The notes below the pieces were generated by a model. It saw only the letters and a list, made by a program, of their open reading frames with translations. It did not search any database and was not told the origin of the DNA. Positions 8,170 to 17,403 of a DNA stretch of 52,249 bases are shown here, one piece after another. The DNA is from DAOTUL01 sp034437435. GTDB taxonomy: Bacteria > Chloroflexota > Anaerolineae > Aggregatilineales > Phototrophicaceae. Both the position numbers and the translations under genes were made by a program. The number at the start of each line of letters is the position of its first letter. Positions within the stretch are counted from its first letter, which is position 1. Where the stretch lies: positions 1 through 52,249 of the forward strand of contig CAYQJO010000003.1 in the NCBI GenBank assembly GCA_964417785.1. Direction: 5' to 3'.

Positions 8170-8616
8170 TTAAACGGTGTAATCCGCCGGGTTGCCCTGG
8201 TTGCCTTTTTTGCCGTCCGGCCAGGTCGTTGCCTGGTCGAATTTCACGCCGGTGACATTCGCCGCTTTGAGGTTCGCGTTCAGCAGATTCGCGCCGTTCA
8301 GAACCGCGTTGGTCAGATTGGCCCCGGTCAACCGCGCACCAGTAAAGTCGGTCAGCGTGAGGTTGGCCCCGTTCAGGTTAGCGGCGTTGAAATCTGCGAA
8401 CATGGCACGTGCGCCGGTCATATCGACACCGGTCATGTTGGTGGAGCGCAGGATCGCCTCATTGATCCGTACACCTTGCAGCGCTGCACCGCGCAAATTG
8501 CTGTTTTCCAGATCAAGACGGCTCAGGTTTTCAGAACTCAGATCAAGCCCCGCGAGTCGCGGACGATCCGAACCGTTGATGATAAAGATCACTTCTTTGC
8601 GTGTGAGTTCCGCCAT
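8170..8616 (-). CDS. pentapeptide-repeat protein
   Basis: The product (148 residues) contains about 18 tandem A(D/N)LXX-type pentapeptides, for example LENSNLRGAAL, AANLNGANLTL and TGANLTNAVLNGANL. These fold as a right-handed quadrilateral beta-helix. The start is ATG 8616, with GGGAG 9 bases upstream; the frame also extends to 8634. There is no signal peptide, so it is probably cytosolic. Some family members mimic DNA and protect gyrase (Qnr/MfpA), but most have no known role, and nothing here selects one. Confidence 0.85.
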   Translation of the reverse strand: MAELTRKEVIFIINGSDRPRLAGLDLSSENLSRLDLENSNLRGAALQGVRINEAILRSTNMTGVDMTGARAMFADFNAANLNGANLTLTDFTGARLTGANLTNAVLNGANLLNANLKAANVTGVKFDQATTWPDGKKGNQGNPADYTV

Positions 8617-8767
8617 CTGGGGTTTCTCCCTCATATGAATGATCGATGGCGATATTACCCTAACGCCGTCGCAGTAGCAAGACGTTGCCCAACCTCGACT
8701 TGCGCGATGTATGGCATCATGATAAATTTAGCGTTAGGAAATTGTTACGTCCAGAATGGTTAAAGAG

Positions 8768-9454
8768 ATGTCCGAGAAGATTCTCATCATCGATGACGAA
8801 GAGCCAACGGTACAATTAATTGGCATGCTGCTGGAACGCCGGGGTTTTGAGGTAATCAAGGCGTATCGTGCCGAAGAGGGCCTGCGCAAGGCATACCGGT
8901 ACCAACCCGACATGATATTGTTGGACATCATGATGCCTGACATGGATGGTTGGGAAGTGTGCAAGCGGCTGCGCGATATGTCGGATGTGCCGATCATCTT
9001 TCTATCGGCACGCAGTGAAGTCCGGGATGTAGTGAAGGGCCTGGAGATGGGCGCGGATGACTACGTTATTAAACCGTATGACAACGATGAACTCGTCGCC
9101 CGTATTAAAGCGCATCTGCGCCGTTCACCTCGCCCGAATATGAGCGATGAACTGGTTTTCGATGGCGGCGATTTCCGCGTCAATTTCATGAACCGCGAAG
9201 TTTATGTGCGCAACGAGTTGAAGCATCTGACGCCAAAGGAGTTCAATCTGCTCGGTGTGCTGGTGCGCAATGCAGGCCGGGTCGTCACGCGCACCGAACT
9301 GGTGACACAGGCCTGGGGTGATGAATACAGCGACGCTATCGACAGTCTAAAGCTGTATATCCATTATCTGCGCCAGAAGATCGAGATTAACCCGGCTCAA
9401 CCGGATTATATTTTGACATCGCGTGGTGTTGGCTATCGTTTCATCAATCGCTGA
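8768..9454 (+). CDS. OmpR/PhoB-family response regulator (orphan)
   Basis: The N-terminal receiver domain has the acidic pair D9-D10, the phospho-acceptor D53 (MILLDIMMPDMDG) and a conserved Lys in the VIKPY motif. The C-terminal winged-helix domain (about residues 130-228) is of Trans_reg_C type, ending in TSRGVGYRFI. It is a DNA-binding transcription factor activated by phosphorylation. The start is set at ATG 8768 by family alignment; an in-frame ATG lies at 8756. No histidine kinase is adjacent. Its 3' end overlaps the convergent M50 protease gene by 22 bases. Confidence 0.92.
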   Translation: MSEKILIIDDEEPTVQLIGMLLERRGFEVIKAYRAEEGLRKAYRYQPDMILLDIMMPDMDGWEVCKRLRDMSDVPIIFLSARSEVRDVVKGLEMGADDYVIKPYDNDELVARIKAHLRRSPRPNMSDELVFDGGDFRVNFMNREVYVRNELKHLTPKEFNLLGVLVRNAGRVVTRTELVTQAWGDEYSDAIDSLKLYIHYLRQKIEINPAQPDYILTSRGVGYRFINR

Positions 9455-10815
9455 CGCAGTACGATAAACAGCGCTGGCAGCATGACAAAATTGCCCGGTG
9501 GCACCGTCGGATTCGACCCGGTGTTCTCGACGCTTACCTGGGTCAGCGGCATCGGCACAAAGACCAGTAGAAACAGGATCAGCGCGAACACAGCGACCTG
9601 GCGTCGGCGTTGATCCAGCGGGGTGATGTCGTCCAGTGGCACAGCATGATAGTTACCCATGAGCATAATCAGCACAACGAAGATGAATAATTCGTTGGCG
9701 ATAAACAATGTCAGCAGCAGCAGCGCCCCTACAATCGGCAGGAACAACTGCTTGGCAGCCCGACCAAGCAGGGCGTATAACACATGACCGCCATCCAACT
9801 GCCCTACCGGGATCAGATTCAACCCGGTAATAAGAAAGCCCGTCCAGCCGGCCCAGGCGAGTTGGTTGACATATACATCCACCTCGCCGTCAGGTAGAAA
9901 ACGACCAAACACCAGAATTTTCGCCAGTGCATACAGGATGGAATTGCCCTCGACCAGACCGGATGTCACCTCATCGACCGGTGAGGTCGCCAACCCGATG
10001 AGCAGCACCGGCACCGCGAACAGCATCCCCACCAGTGGACCTGCCACGCCAATATCCAGCAAAACCTTGCGATTGCGCATCGGCTCGCGCAGCCGGATCG
10101 CCGCGCCAAATGTGCCAAATGGTCCGAACGGGAAGGGCAGGAAGTAAGGTAAAGACGCCGCCGTCCGGTTGCGCCGCGCCATAATATAATGCCCCATCTC
10201 GTGTCCACCCAGGATCAGCAGAATGGTCAGGGCATAAGGCCAACCTCGCCACAACTCCCCCAGGATCTGTTCCGGGTTCTCGGTGATGGCATCCAGGATG
10301 GCGTTTGCGCGATCCGGGTCCTCAAAACCGATTTCGTTGATGGCGGTCCCCATGCCGACGAACAACACACTGAAAACGGTCAGGACGAACAGGATCAGGC
10401 TCAGCCAGCGCCCACCGCTCAACGGGTGGGTGCGCCCCTGGACGACATGGATCACATGCGGGCTGCGTCCATTGGAGAGGTCTTCTTCCTGGCTGCGGCT
10501 CTGGCGGAAAATAGGCAGCAAATTGAGCGGGCGGAACAGGGTATCTAGTTGTGCATAGGCTGCTTCGGAATCCAGCAGCAGACTACCCTGATAGGTCACC
10601 AGTAGTTGGCTGGTGCGTGGCAGGAGCAAGGTGTCTTCGTTGCGGGGCAGATTCTGGCCGGTGATCTGAAAATCTTCTCGATCCACCACCAGGACCGTCT
10701 CGACTGCGGCCCGTATCTCGCGGTAGCGTGCGTCGTCTTCGGTGACCTGTAACGTATCCTGGCGGCGCGGCTGGGTGCGGTCCTGGTCGAAAGATGACGC
10801 CGGTTCGTTGAGCAT
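9433..10815 (-). CDS. site-2-protease-like M50 membrane metallopeptidase
   Basis: The 460-residue integral membrane protease carries the zinc motif HEMGH at residues 205-209 in a hydrophobic segment. The third-ligand motif NLIPVGQLDGGH lies further on. The stretch FGTFGAAIRLREPMRNRKVLLDIGVAGPLVG matches the EGY1/S2P-like subfamily found in cyanobacteria, plants and Chloroflexota. A roughly 130-residue soluble N-terminal domain precedes the membrane part. The start ATG 10815 has AAGGAG upstream. It lies 12 bases after the lipoprotein gene at 10828 and is probably co-transcribed with it. The substrate is unknown; the family cleaves within membranes, often releasing regulators. Confidence 0.88.
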   Translation of the reverse strand: MLNEPASSFDQDRTQPRRQDTLQVTEDDARYREIRAAVETVLVVDREDFQITGQNLPRNEDTLLLPRTSQLLVTYQGSLLLDSEAAYAQLDTLFRPLNLLPIFRQSRSQEEDLSNGRSPHVIHVVQGRTHPLSGGRWLSLILFVLTVFSVLFVGMGTAINEIGFEDPDRANAILDAITENPEQILGELWRGWPYALTILLILGGHEMGHYIMARRNRTAASLPYFLPFPFGPFGTFGAAIRLREPMRNRKVLLDIGVAGPLVGMLFAVPVLLIGLATSPVDEVTSGLVEGNSILYALAKILVFGRFLPDGEVDVYVNQLAWAGWTGFLITGLNLIPVGQLDGGHVLYALLGRAAKQLFLPIVGALLLLTLFIANELFIFVVLIMLMGNYHAVPLDDITPLDQRRRQVAVFALILFLLVFVPMPLTQVSVENTGSNPTVPPGNFVMLPALFIVLRQRLMKR

Positions 10816-10827
10816 AAATCATTCTCC

Positions 10828-11838
10828 TTACGGCAGTGTGATGATCTGCCAGACATCACCGCCGGCGAGTAGCTGCAAAACCGTACCCCCGATGCTGCTG
10901 ATGTACAGCGTGTCGCCATTGACGGTCGCTTGTTGGGTAAAACCCTCAAACCGGGTTTCGGCGTTGGTGCCGAGGCCGAGCCGATTGCGCACCGTGTCGT
11001 TGCCGCGCCAGAGGAAGCCTAGAATCGCAATCGGCTGGTAGAAACCGGCAGGCGGGACGAAATTCTCCTCGCTTTCCGGGTGGACTTCAGGATCATAGCG
11101 ATTATCAAAGGTGATCCATGCCGGTTCTCGGCCATCATTGAACAGCGCATACACCGTATTTTCGTCTTCGATATAAACCATTCGACCGCGCTCGAACTGC
11201 TGCTCGATGATGAAGGTCTCTTCGGCTTCCTCATCCGGGCAGGCATCCGGTGCCGGACTGAAGAACCACTCAATAGGACATGCCAGCGGCACCGAGAGAA
11301 TCTGCTCGGTCTGCTGCACTCCTTCGCCTACTACCAGCAGGAAATCGACCTGACCCCGGTCACGCTGGTTGGTTGAGATCAACTGGGTCCCGGCGGGATC
11401 GACGCGCCAGACCTGGCCGCGCTCACCGTTGCGATTGAGCCGGTAGATGTGGGCTTGCTCGACACCCCGCGTTGACCAGAACAAGGTCACCGGACTGCCC
11501 GGTGCGACGGCAATGCTGTCGGTTGTGAAGAATTCAATGCGGGGTGCGTTGGGATTCAGCACCCGTGTGGCCGTTGCGACGCTGTCCGGTGTCCGTGTGG
11601 GACCGAATAGTGGGGTTGGCGACGGTCCGCCCGTAGCCGTTACGGGTACGGGTGAAGGCAAGGCGGTGGGTGTGGTGTTGGGATCGGTGGTCGCCGATGG
11701 CCTGGGAGTCACGGTCGGTGTGGCGGAAGGGCGGGCCGTTGGCACGATCTGAACGGTGGTTGCGCTGCAACTGGCGATAATGACTGTCAGCAGACACCAC
11801 AGACTGAATTGAATAGCGCTTTGGGGCAACCGGGTCAT
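10828..11838 (-). CDS. Thr/Pro-linker lipoprotein of unknown function
   Basis: The signal sequence ends in a lipobox (VIIASC). A Thr/Pro-rich linker of about 60 residues follows, then a globular domain of about 240 residues with no family I recognise. It begins PRIEFFTTDSIAVAPGSPVTLFWSTRG, an Ig-like strand pattern often seen in surface lipoproteins. The start is placed at ATG 11838; a TTG at 11853 is in frame. The ATG sits in ATGA, and the TGA would close the upstream membrane-protein gene if that gene carries a one-base error. Confidence 0.7.
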   Translation of the reverse strand: MTRLPQSAIQFSLWCLLTVIIASCSATTVQIVPTARPSATPTVTPRPSATTDPNTTPTALPSPVPVTATGGPSPTPLFGPTRTPDSVATATRVLNPNAPRIEFFTTDSIAVAPGSPVTLFWSTRGVEQAHIYRLNRNGERGQVWRVDPAGTQLISTNQRDRGQVDFLLVVGEGVQQTEQILSVPLACPIEWFFSPAPDACPDEEAEETFIIEQQFERGRMVYIEDENTVYALFNDGREPAWITFDNRYDPEVHPESEENFVPPAGFYQPIAILGFLWRGNDTVRNRLGLGTNAETRFEGFTQQATVNGDTLYISSIGGTVLQLLAGGDVWQIITLP

Positions 11839-12289
11839 AACAGACAAAGGCAATAAACTGGATACCTGCCAGGGTCAATATCCACAACAATCCCGCAGTG
11901 TACCCGGCAAGCGAACTCCACCATAACATGTTAATCAGTTCTATTGTCAGCATAATCCCGGAAAGCACAAGTAGGAATATCATGGTCACCGGCCAGTGAG
12001 CGCCGAGTGCGCGTGTTTTCTCAATCACACGCCCCACTTCCACCAGCAAAAACATAGCGATAGCGAAGCTGGCGAGACGCCAGACAATCCCCGGCAATGT
12101 GAAAAAGAAGAACAACACATCCGGCACCAGGGCCAGCACCACCACCCCCAGGCTCAATTCCAGCAGCAGGCGCAGTCCGGCAATCTCGGCCCGGCTCATC
12201 CGCTTGCGCTGAAGGCCAGCCAGCCCACCAGCGCTGAACAGTAGGGTGCCAACGATGATTGTGATGAAAAAGAACGCTTCTCCAAACAT
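11534..12289 (-). CDS. small integral membrane protein with a doubtful C-terminal extension
   Basis: The first about 150 residues are convincing. They contain four or five hydrophobic helices (FFFITIIVGTLLFSAGGL, LGVVVLALVPDVLFFFF, PVTMIFLLVLSGIMLTIEL, YTAGLLWILTLAGIQFIAFV). No family is recognised. From about residue 153 the translation turns basic and His/Arg-rich and overlaps the lipoprotein gene for about 300 bases in another frame. That tail is probably not real. A missing base near 11845-11850 would instead give a stop in an ATGA overlap with the lipoprotein start at 11838. I read the true gene as about 11835-12289. Confidence 0.6.
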   Translation of the reverse strand: MFGEAFFFITIIVGTLLFSAGGLAGLQRKRMSRAEIAGLRLLLELSLGVVVLALVPDVLFFFFTLPGIVWRLASFAIAMFLLVEVGRVIEKTRALGAHWPVTMIFLLVLSGIMLTIELINMLWWSSLAGYTAGLLWILTLAGIQFIAFVCYDPVAPKRYSIQSVVSADSHYRQLQRNHRSDRANGPPFRHTDRDSQAIGDHRSQHHTHRLAFTRTRNGYGRTVANPTIRSHTDTGQRRNGHTGAESQRTPH

Positions 12290-12406
12290 GGTATTTGAAC
12301 CATTTTCTAACCTTAATTTATTCTATGTCGGTTTCCCTATGGGCGTTCCCCCAATGGCTGGGGGTCGTGGGTGTTATCCGCTGCCGGTTCTTGTTATCAT
12401 GGATAT

Positions 12407-12958
12407 ATGATTATTGCGACTGTTTTCCTGTTAATTCTCACCTATGGACTGTACCGTTATGGTCTGGTGCGAGCCAAAGACCGTAACGGCGTCTTAAAGC
12501 TGGCACCAGCGTTTGTCGTCTTCGGGCTGTTGTTTCTGCTGACGGCCATCTTCGCCCTCAACGACCGCCTGATGACCCTCGGTCTGCTGGACCTGGAGGA
12601 CGGGCCGAAGAATGATAGGGCGATGTTGGTTGGTACATTGGGCGCAGAACCGCCCCGAATCGAGATCGTCCTTGACGATAGTACGCGATCTCTGGATGAA
12701 GACGATGAGACCTTCTGGATCAGGCAAGATGATGCCGAAGTCGGTGCTGATACGATTGTCATTACTGCGGAACGCGATAATGGCTCCGTATACCCCGATA
12801 TTGTTTTCATCGGCACTCGCGATGAATTCCGCACCTATCTCAACCAGGCCGCGATTATCCCTACTTTCACGCTGCTGCTGTCATTGGGTCTGGGGATCAT
12901 GACGCTGCTGCTGCCCGTGATCTATTTCCGCCGTGCAGGGAGGTCGTCTGATGCTTGA
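12407..12958 (+). CDS. membrane protein of unknown function
   Basis: The 183-residue product has two N-terminal helices (MIIATVFLLILTYGLYRYGL and LAPAFVVFGLLFLLTAIFAL). A soluble acidic segment of about 90 residues follows, and then a C-terminal helix (TFTLLLSLGLGIMTLLLPVIYF). I recognise no family. The start is ATG 12407; the frame extends to 12371 without a ribosome site. It overlaps the MscS gene by 8 bases, so the two are probably translated together. The extracytoplasmic acidic domain next to a mechanosensitive channel could be an accessory part, but that is only inference from position. Confidence 0.7.
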   Translation: MIIATVFLLILTYGLYRYGLVRAKDRNGVLKLAPAFVVFGLLFLLTAIFALNDRLMTLGLLDLEDGPKNDRAMLVGTLGAEPPRIEIVLDDSTRSLDEDDETFWIRQDDAEVGADTIVITAERDNGSVYPDIVFIGTRDEFRTYLNQAAIIPTFTLLLSLGLGIMTLLLPVIYFRRAGRSSDA

Positions 12959-14144
12959 CGAAATTCTGGTACGTGTTTTACTGGTTGTTCTGGCGCTGCT
13001 GCTCATCTGGGTGCTGCGGCGCGGTTTGCGCTGGGCTGCTCTCCGCCCGCTGCGCCATGTGCTGAAGCGCACTTCCAGCGAGCAAGATGACCAGATTCTG
13101 GAAAACCTCATACTGCCGATTAACTACCTCGTAATCGGTATCGGCATTTTGATCAGTGTGCAGATTCTGGCAATTGGTGATGCATTTGACCAGTTCGTCA
13201 GCGCCATTGGCCGGTCGATCATCATCATCGCCATTTTGCTGGCGTTTTTCCGTTTGACCGACGTGATCGCACCGTCACGCGGTCGCATGTACGCCATCAC
13301 CGGTATTCGTGTCGATGATCGTATTTTGCCCTTTTTGCGTACCGGTACCAAGCTGCTGATTATCGCGTTTGGCATCGTCATCATTTTGCAGGTGTGGGGA
13401 TACGATGTCGCTGGTTTGATCGCCGGTCTCGGCATTGCCGGTCTGGCGGTATCGCTGGCGGCCCAGGATACACTCTCCAATCTGTTCGGTTTCGTGGCAA
13501 TCGTCAGTGACCGTCCGTTTGATGTGGGCGAGTATATCATTACGCCGGATGTCGAAGGGGTAGTTGAGCATGTCGGCTTGCGCTCAACCCGGGTGCGCCG
13601 GTTGGATCAGGCGGTGGTCAATGTGCCGAACAACAGGATGGCATCCAGCGCCATTACCAACTGGTCGCGCCTGAGCAAGCGTCGTCTCGATTACACACTG
13701 GGTGTCACTTACGACACGAACAGCCGTCAGATGCGCACACTGCTGCACCGTATCCGCGAGATGCTGCGGGCGCAATCGACGGTGGACCCGGAGTCGGTCG
13801 TGGTGTACTTCATGGACTTCGGGGATAGTGCGCTCAACATCCTGGTCCGCGCTTATGTATTCATCGCCGATTGGGGCGAGTTCCAGGCGGAAAAAGAGCG
13901 CCTGCACTTACTGGTGATGGACATCGTGGACGATCTCGGTCTGAGTGTGGCTTTCCCCAGTCGGTCGCTCTATATCGAGAACATCAAGGATATATCACTG
14001 ACCGAACCGCAACCAACGGCCCCCATGCTGTCGCCGCGTGAGCAAGCGATGATTCAAAGCGATGCACCGCGCCAGCCGATTCCACAGGACAGCGAGGAAC
14101 CACAGGACGACCAGCAAGATATGCCCGACGAGGACGAGCGATGA
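12951..14144 (+). CDS. MscS-family mechanosensitive ion channel
   Basis: The 397-residue product has three to four N-terminal helices, then the MscS pore helix and beta domain: AGLGIAGLAVSLAAQDTLSNLFGFVAIVSDRPFDVGEYI. The C-terminal cytoplasmic alpha/beta domain follows, with an acidic, disordered tail. It would release solutes on osmotic downshock. The start is ATG 12951, with GGGAGG 8 bases upstream. Its last codon overlaps the next gene through ATGA (14141-14144). Confidence 0.92.
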   Translation: MLDEILVRVLLVVLALLLIWVLRRGLRWAALRPLRHVLKRTSSEQDDQILENLILPINYLVIGIGILISVQILAIGDAFDQFVSAIGRSIIIIAILLAFFRLTDVIAPSRGRMYAITGIRVDDRILPFLRTGTKLLIIAFGIVIILQVWGYDVAGLIAGLGIAGLAVSLAAQDTLSNLFGFVAIVSDRPFDVGEYIITPDVEGVVEHVGLRSTRVRRLDQAVVNVPNNRMASSAITNWSRLSKRRLDYTLGVTYDTNSRQMRTLLHRIREMLRAQSTVDPESVVVYFMDFGDSALNILVRAYVFIADWGEFQAEKERLHLLVMDIVDDLGLSVAFPSRSLYIENIKDISLTEPQPTAPMLSPREQAMIQSDAPRQPIPQDSEEPQDDQQDMPDEDER

Positions 14145-14644
14145 GTGATGCTCTCTCAAGTGCGCTTGCGTTCTCCCCGGACGACCTGGATGCCAACCGC
14201 CAGGGCAGTCTGAGCGAGATGCAGCATTACCGGCTGCGGGTGCGGCGGCGGCGCTCTATTGCCACCGGCCTGATGATTCTGATGGCGGCGGTCCTCATCA
14301 GCACGCTGCTTTTATTTTTCGGCAGTCGTGGCTCGGCCATTCTCAGTTTGATCGGCATCGGCACGACTCTGTGCAGTGCCGCGATTGTGGGTATTTTCAC
14401 CCGCTATTGGATGCGCCTGGGGGCCGACATCCAGACACGCCAGGTGAGCGCCAGCAGCGGTGAACTGGAACGGATTATCAAACCGGTCACACGTCGGGTG
14501 GTCAACTATATGATCCGCCTGGATCAATCCGAGGTGTTTGTCTCCAAAGAAGCGTTTGACGCATTTCACCACTTGCGCTCCTATACCATTTACCGCGCCC
14601 GCTACACCGGGATACTGCTCTCGGCGGAACCTGCTGACGTGTGA
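14141..14644 (+). CDS. membrane protein of unknown function downstream of MscS
   Basis: The 167-residue product has a charged N-terminus and two adjacent helices (IATGLMILMAAVLISTLLLFF and AILSLIGIGTTLCSAAIVGIFT). A C-terminal cytosolic-type domain follows, with SGELERIIKPVTRRVVNYMIRLDQ. I recognise no family. It is joined to MscS by an ATGA overlap and to the glycosyltransferase by TGATG, so it is inside one coupled operon. Confidence 0.65.
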   Translation: MSDALSSALAFSPDDLDANRQGSLSEMQHYRLRVRRRRSIATGLMILMAAVLISTLLLFFGSRGSAILSLIGIGTTLCSAAIVGIFTRYWMRLGADIQTRQVSASSGELERIIKPVTRRVVNYMIRLDQSEVFVSKEAFDAFHHLRSYTIYRARYTGILLSAEPADV

Positions 14645-16292
14645 TGCGCTGGCTCGTTGCGATCCTTCTGTTTGGTTTCGCCGTCCTGCTCACCGGCCTG
14701 ACTGAGACGTCACTGTGGGCTGATGAAGGCTGGACCATCGCCGCCACTGCCGAATCCAACCCAATTGAAGTCGTCTCGGATTGGGTGGCCTCCGATGTGC
14801 ATCCACCGCTGTTCTTCCTGGGATTGAACACATGGCGTCGCTTCACCGGTGATGCCATTTTTGAACTGCGCTACTATTCCCTGTTGATCTCGCTGATTGG
14901 TATCGCTATAACGTATCGGCTGGGTCGGGCGTTGTTCAACGCGCAGGCGGGACGGCTGGCGGCCTTATTTTACGCGCTGCACGATCTGGTGAGTGTGCTG
15001 ACGCAGGAAGTTCGCCACTATCCGCAGCAGATGATGCTGGTCAGTCTGGCATTATGGCTTTACTGGCGCTTCTGGCGACGACCGACACGCGGGCGTGGTA
15101 TCGCGTTTGTGATCGCCGGGACCGCGCTCATCTACACGCATTACTGGGGCGGATTCGTGCTGCTGGGTGCGGCGCTGCATGCACTCATCACCCGGCGCAA
15201 GCAGTCAGGCTACGCTTTTGCCGGTATTGCCCTGTTGTATTTGCCCTGGCTGCCGGTTTTATACCACCAGATTACATTGGAGCGCCCCGGAGGACTGCCA
15301 CACGCACTGGAAAACTCCCAGACGGTCTATGCTGTCCTGCTGTATCAACTGGTCGGCATCCCGGAGTTGTTCTGGTTGATGCTGGCGGTGGTGGGGACCA
15401 TCGGGGTGTTTGGGCTGGGGAAACCTCACCTCACCCCCCGGCCCCCTCTCCATGCTATGGAGAGGGGGGAAACGCACAATACGGTGACGGGGAAGCATGC
15501 GGAGACTCAGCCCCTCTCCAAATTGGAGAGGGGTTGGGGTGAGGTAAGCGGTAGTTTGCTCCTGTTGATCGTCGCTGTGCTGACCCCGGCGCTGTCCATC
15601 CTGATTAACACCGTCTACCCCACACTGTCGTTTCGTTCGCTGGCGGTGGTCGTGCCGGTNNNNNNNNNNNNNNNNNNNNNNNNNNNNNNNNNNNNNNNNN
15701 NNNNNNNNNNNNNNNNNNNNNNNNNNNNNNNNNNNNNNNNNNNNNNNNNNNNNNNNNNNTCTGGATCGTCAAACTCGGCTGGCCCGCGATCAGTGATCCG
15801 CGTCCGGAACTGGCGAATCGTGGCTTTGCCGAATCAGCGCCGGAAATTGACCACGATATTTATATCGACCGGCCCATCCTGGTATGGCGTATGGACCGTC
15901 CCGGCGATGTACAGTCGGTGTTTGCCGACGAGATGGGTTTAATCCGTGCGGATGCGAGAGCGCACCCGGCGGGAGTTGCCGTCAATCTGGTCTGGACGGC
16001 GACGGCACCGCCCACCCGTGATTACACGGTCTCCGCTTTCCTGTTGGGGGAGAGCGGATCGGTCGCCAACCAGGACGGATTCCCGCCAACACTGACCTCG
16101 GCCTGGGAGACAGGTAGTATCTACTTCGACAACCACTTCATCCCGACTGCCGGTGTGCTGCCGGGTGACTATCAGATCGGTGTTCAGGTCTATTATTTCA
16201 CGGACAGCACATTTACCACATTCGAGAACGTCAATTGTAGTGACAGCCTGGACTGCCGGTTTATAATCGTAGCAGATGTGCGGGTCAACTAA
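14644..16292 (+). CDS. GT39/ArnT-like membrane glycosyltransferase, interrupted by an assembly gap
   Basis: The N-terminal part is a polytopic GT-C transferase: a first helix, then SLWADEGWTIAA with the catalytic-type Asp-Glu, and later WVASDVHPPLFF. Such enzymes move sugars from polyprenyl-phosphate carriers to lipids or proteins outside the membrane. The 100-N gap at 15660-15759 breaks the nominal frame because its length is arbitrary. The coding frame resumes at 15762 (WIVKLGWPAISDPRP) and runs to the stop at 16292, ending in a beta-rich domain like the tail of the GT39 gene at 45604. Residues about 261-300 are an in-frame palindromic repeat insertion (15424-15544) in a loop between two helices. 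The start ATG 14644 shares its A with the preceding TGA. Confidence 0.78.
15424..15544. repeat. MITE-like palindromic repeat inserted in frame in the glycosyltransferase gene
   Basis: The outer arms CCTCACCTCACCCC and GGTTGGGGTGAGG are inverted. Each contains an inner hairpin (CCCCCTCTCC/GGAGAGGGGG and CCCCTCTCC/GGAGAGGGG). The insertion codes for residues such as LTPRPPLHAMERG and PLSKLERGWGEV without a stop. Elements of this look are widespread in Chloroflexota and cyanobacteria. Confidence 0.8.
15660..15759. other. assembly gap of 100 N inside the glycosyltransferase gene
   Basis: There are exactly 100 N. The frame before the gap and the coding frame after it differ by one, so the real gap length is not 100. 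Confidence 0.95.
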
Positions 16293-16303
16293 GGGAGCAT
16301 TGG

Positions 16304-17401
16304 ATGGACTTCGATTACGAAGCACGGATTCGTAAGCTGGTTGGCATCACCGGTGTGGATGCGGTCGCTCTGGTGCCGGGTGCCAACCTGACCTATTTTA
16401 CCGGCCTGAAATTTCACCTGTCGGAGCGGCCTACCGTCGCCCTGTTTGATGAAACCGGCATTACGTTTATCATCCCGGAATTAGAAGTTCCGGTTCTGGC
16501 GCAGCGGCCCGACCTGGAAGCGCGAATCTTCGCCTGGAACGATGCCGATGGCTTTGAGGGTGTCTTCCGGGAAGCCGTTGCCGCGTTGAAGCTGGACAAC
16601 GCCATGCTGGGTGTCGATGGGTTGACCATGCGTGTCTTCGAGTACCGGGCGCTGCAACAGGCCGGTGCAACCCAACTCGATAATGTCGATCAGCAGTTGC
16701 TATGGCTGCGGACGGTCAAAACGCCGGAGGAGGTCAAGGCCATACGTGAGGCCATTCGGTTGAGCGAACAGGCGCTCCACCGGATGCTGGATTGGGTCCA
16801 ACCGGGGATGAACGAGCGTGAAATCGCCGCTGAACTCTCGCGCCTGCTCAAGGAGGCGGGCAGCGCCGGTGAAGCCTTCGGTACTCTGGTCCAGACCGGC
16901 CCGAACTCCGCCCTGCCACACGGCAGTACCAGCGAACGCGCCCTGGGCAAAGACGAATTCCTCCTGATCGACTTTGGCGGCCTCCGGCACGGTTACCCGG
17001 CAGACATCACCCGTACATTCTGCCTGGGGACGCCCACCGATGAAATGCAGCGGATGAACGATACCGTTCTGGCCGCTAACCGTGCCGCTGTTGAGATCGC
17101 CGGTCCAGGTGTCGCCTGTGGTGATGTGGATAAGGCCGCCCGCGATGTGATCGAGTCTGCCGGTTATGGCGAATACTTCATCCATCGCACCGGACACGGC
17201 CTGGGCCTGAGTACGCATGAACTGCCGCAAATCGCTGCTGGTGTGACCGACACATTGGAAACGGGTATGGTGTTCACGATTGAACCGGGTATTTACGTGC
17301 CGGGACTGGGCGGCGTGCGCATCGAAGACGATATTCATGTGATCGACTCGGGTGTCGAGGTCCTGACGCAGTTCCCGCGCAAACTCAAACTGGAAGGTTA
17401 A
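16304..17401 (+). CDS. M24 family Xaa-Pro peptidase
   Basis: The 365-residue product has the creatinase-like N-terminal domain and the C-terminal pita-bread metallopeptidase fold. The five metal ligands are all present: D223 (LIDFGG), D234 (PADITRTF), H298 (RTGHGLG), E327 (TIEPGIY) and E341 (VRIEDD). It would cleave Xaa-Pro bonds of peptides in the cytosol, as PepQ or aminopeptidase P do. The start ATG 16304 has AAGGGA about 8 bases upstream. The WD40 gene follows 2 bases after its stop. Confidence 0.93.
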   Translation: MDFDYEARIRKLVGITGVDAVALVPGANLTYFTGLKFHLSERPTVALFDETGITFIIPELEVPVLAQRPDLEARIFAWNDADGFEGVFREAVAALKLDNAMLGVDGLTMRVFEYRALQQAGATQLDNVDQQLLWLRTVKTPEEVKAIREAIRLSEQALHRMLDWVQPGMNEREIAAELSRLLKEAGSAGEAFGTLVQTGPNSALPHGSTSERALGKDEFLLIDFGGLRHGYPADITRTFCLGTPTDEMQRMNDTVLAANRAAVEIAGPGVACGDVDKAARDVIESAGYGEYFIHRTGHGLGLSTHELPQIAAGVTDTLETGMVFTIEPGIYVPGLGGVRIEDDIHVIDSGVEVLTQFPRKLKLEG

Positions 17402-17403
17402 GC

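Noticed and set aside
8170..8616. Qnr-type quinolone resistance for the pentapeptide protein
   Set aside because: The repeat fold alone does not show gyrase protection, and the protein is shorter than Qnr with no loop insertions visible.
15760..15942. Frame following the gap in the nominal glycosyltransferase ORF
   Set aside because: It only appears in frame because the gap is set to 100 N. The frame starting at 15762 gives a coherent protein to 16292.
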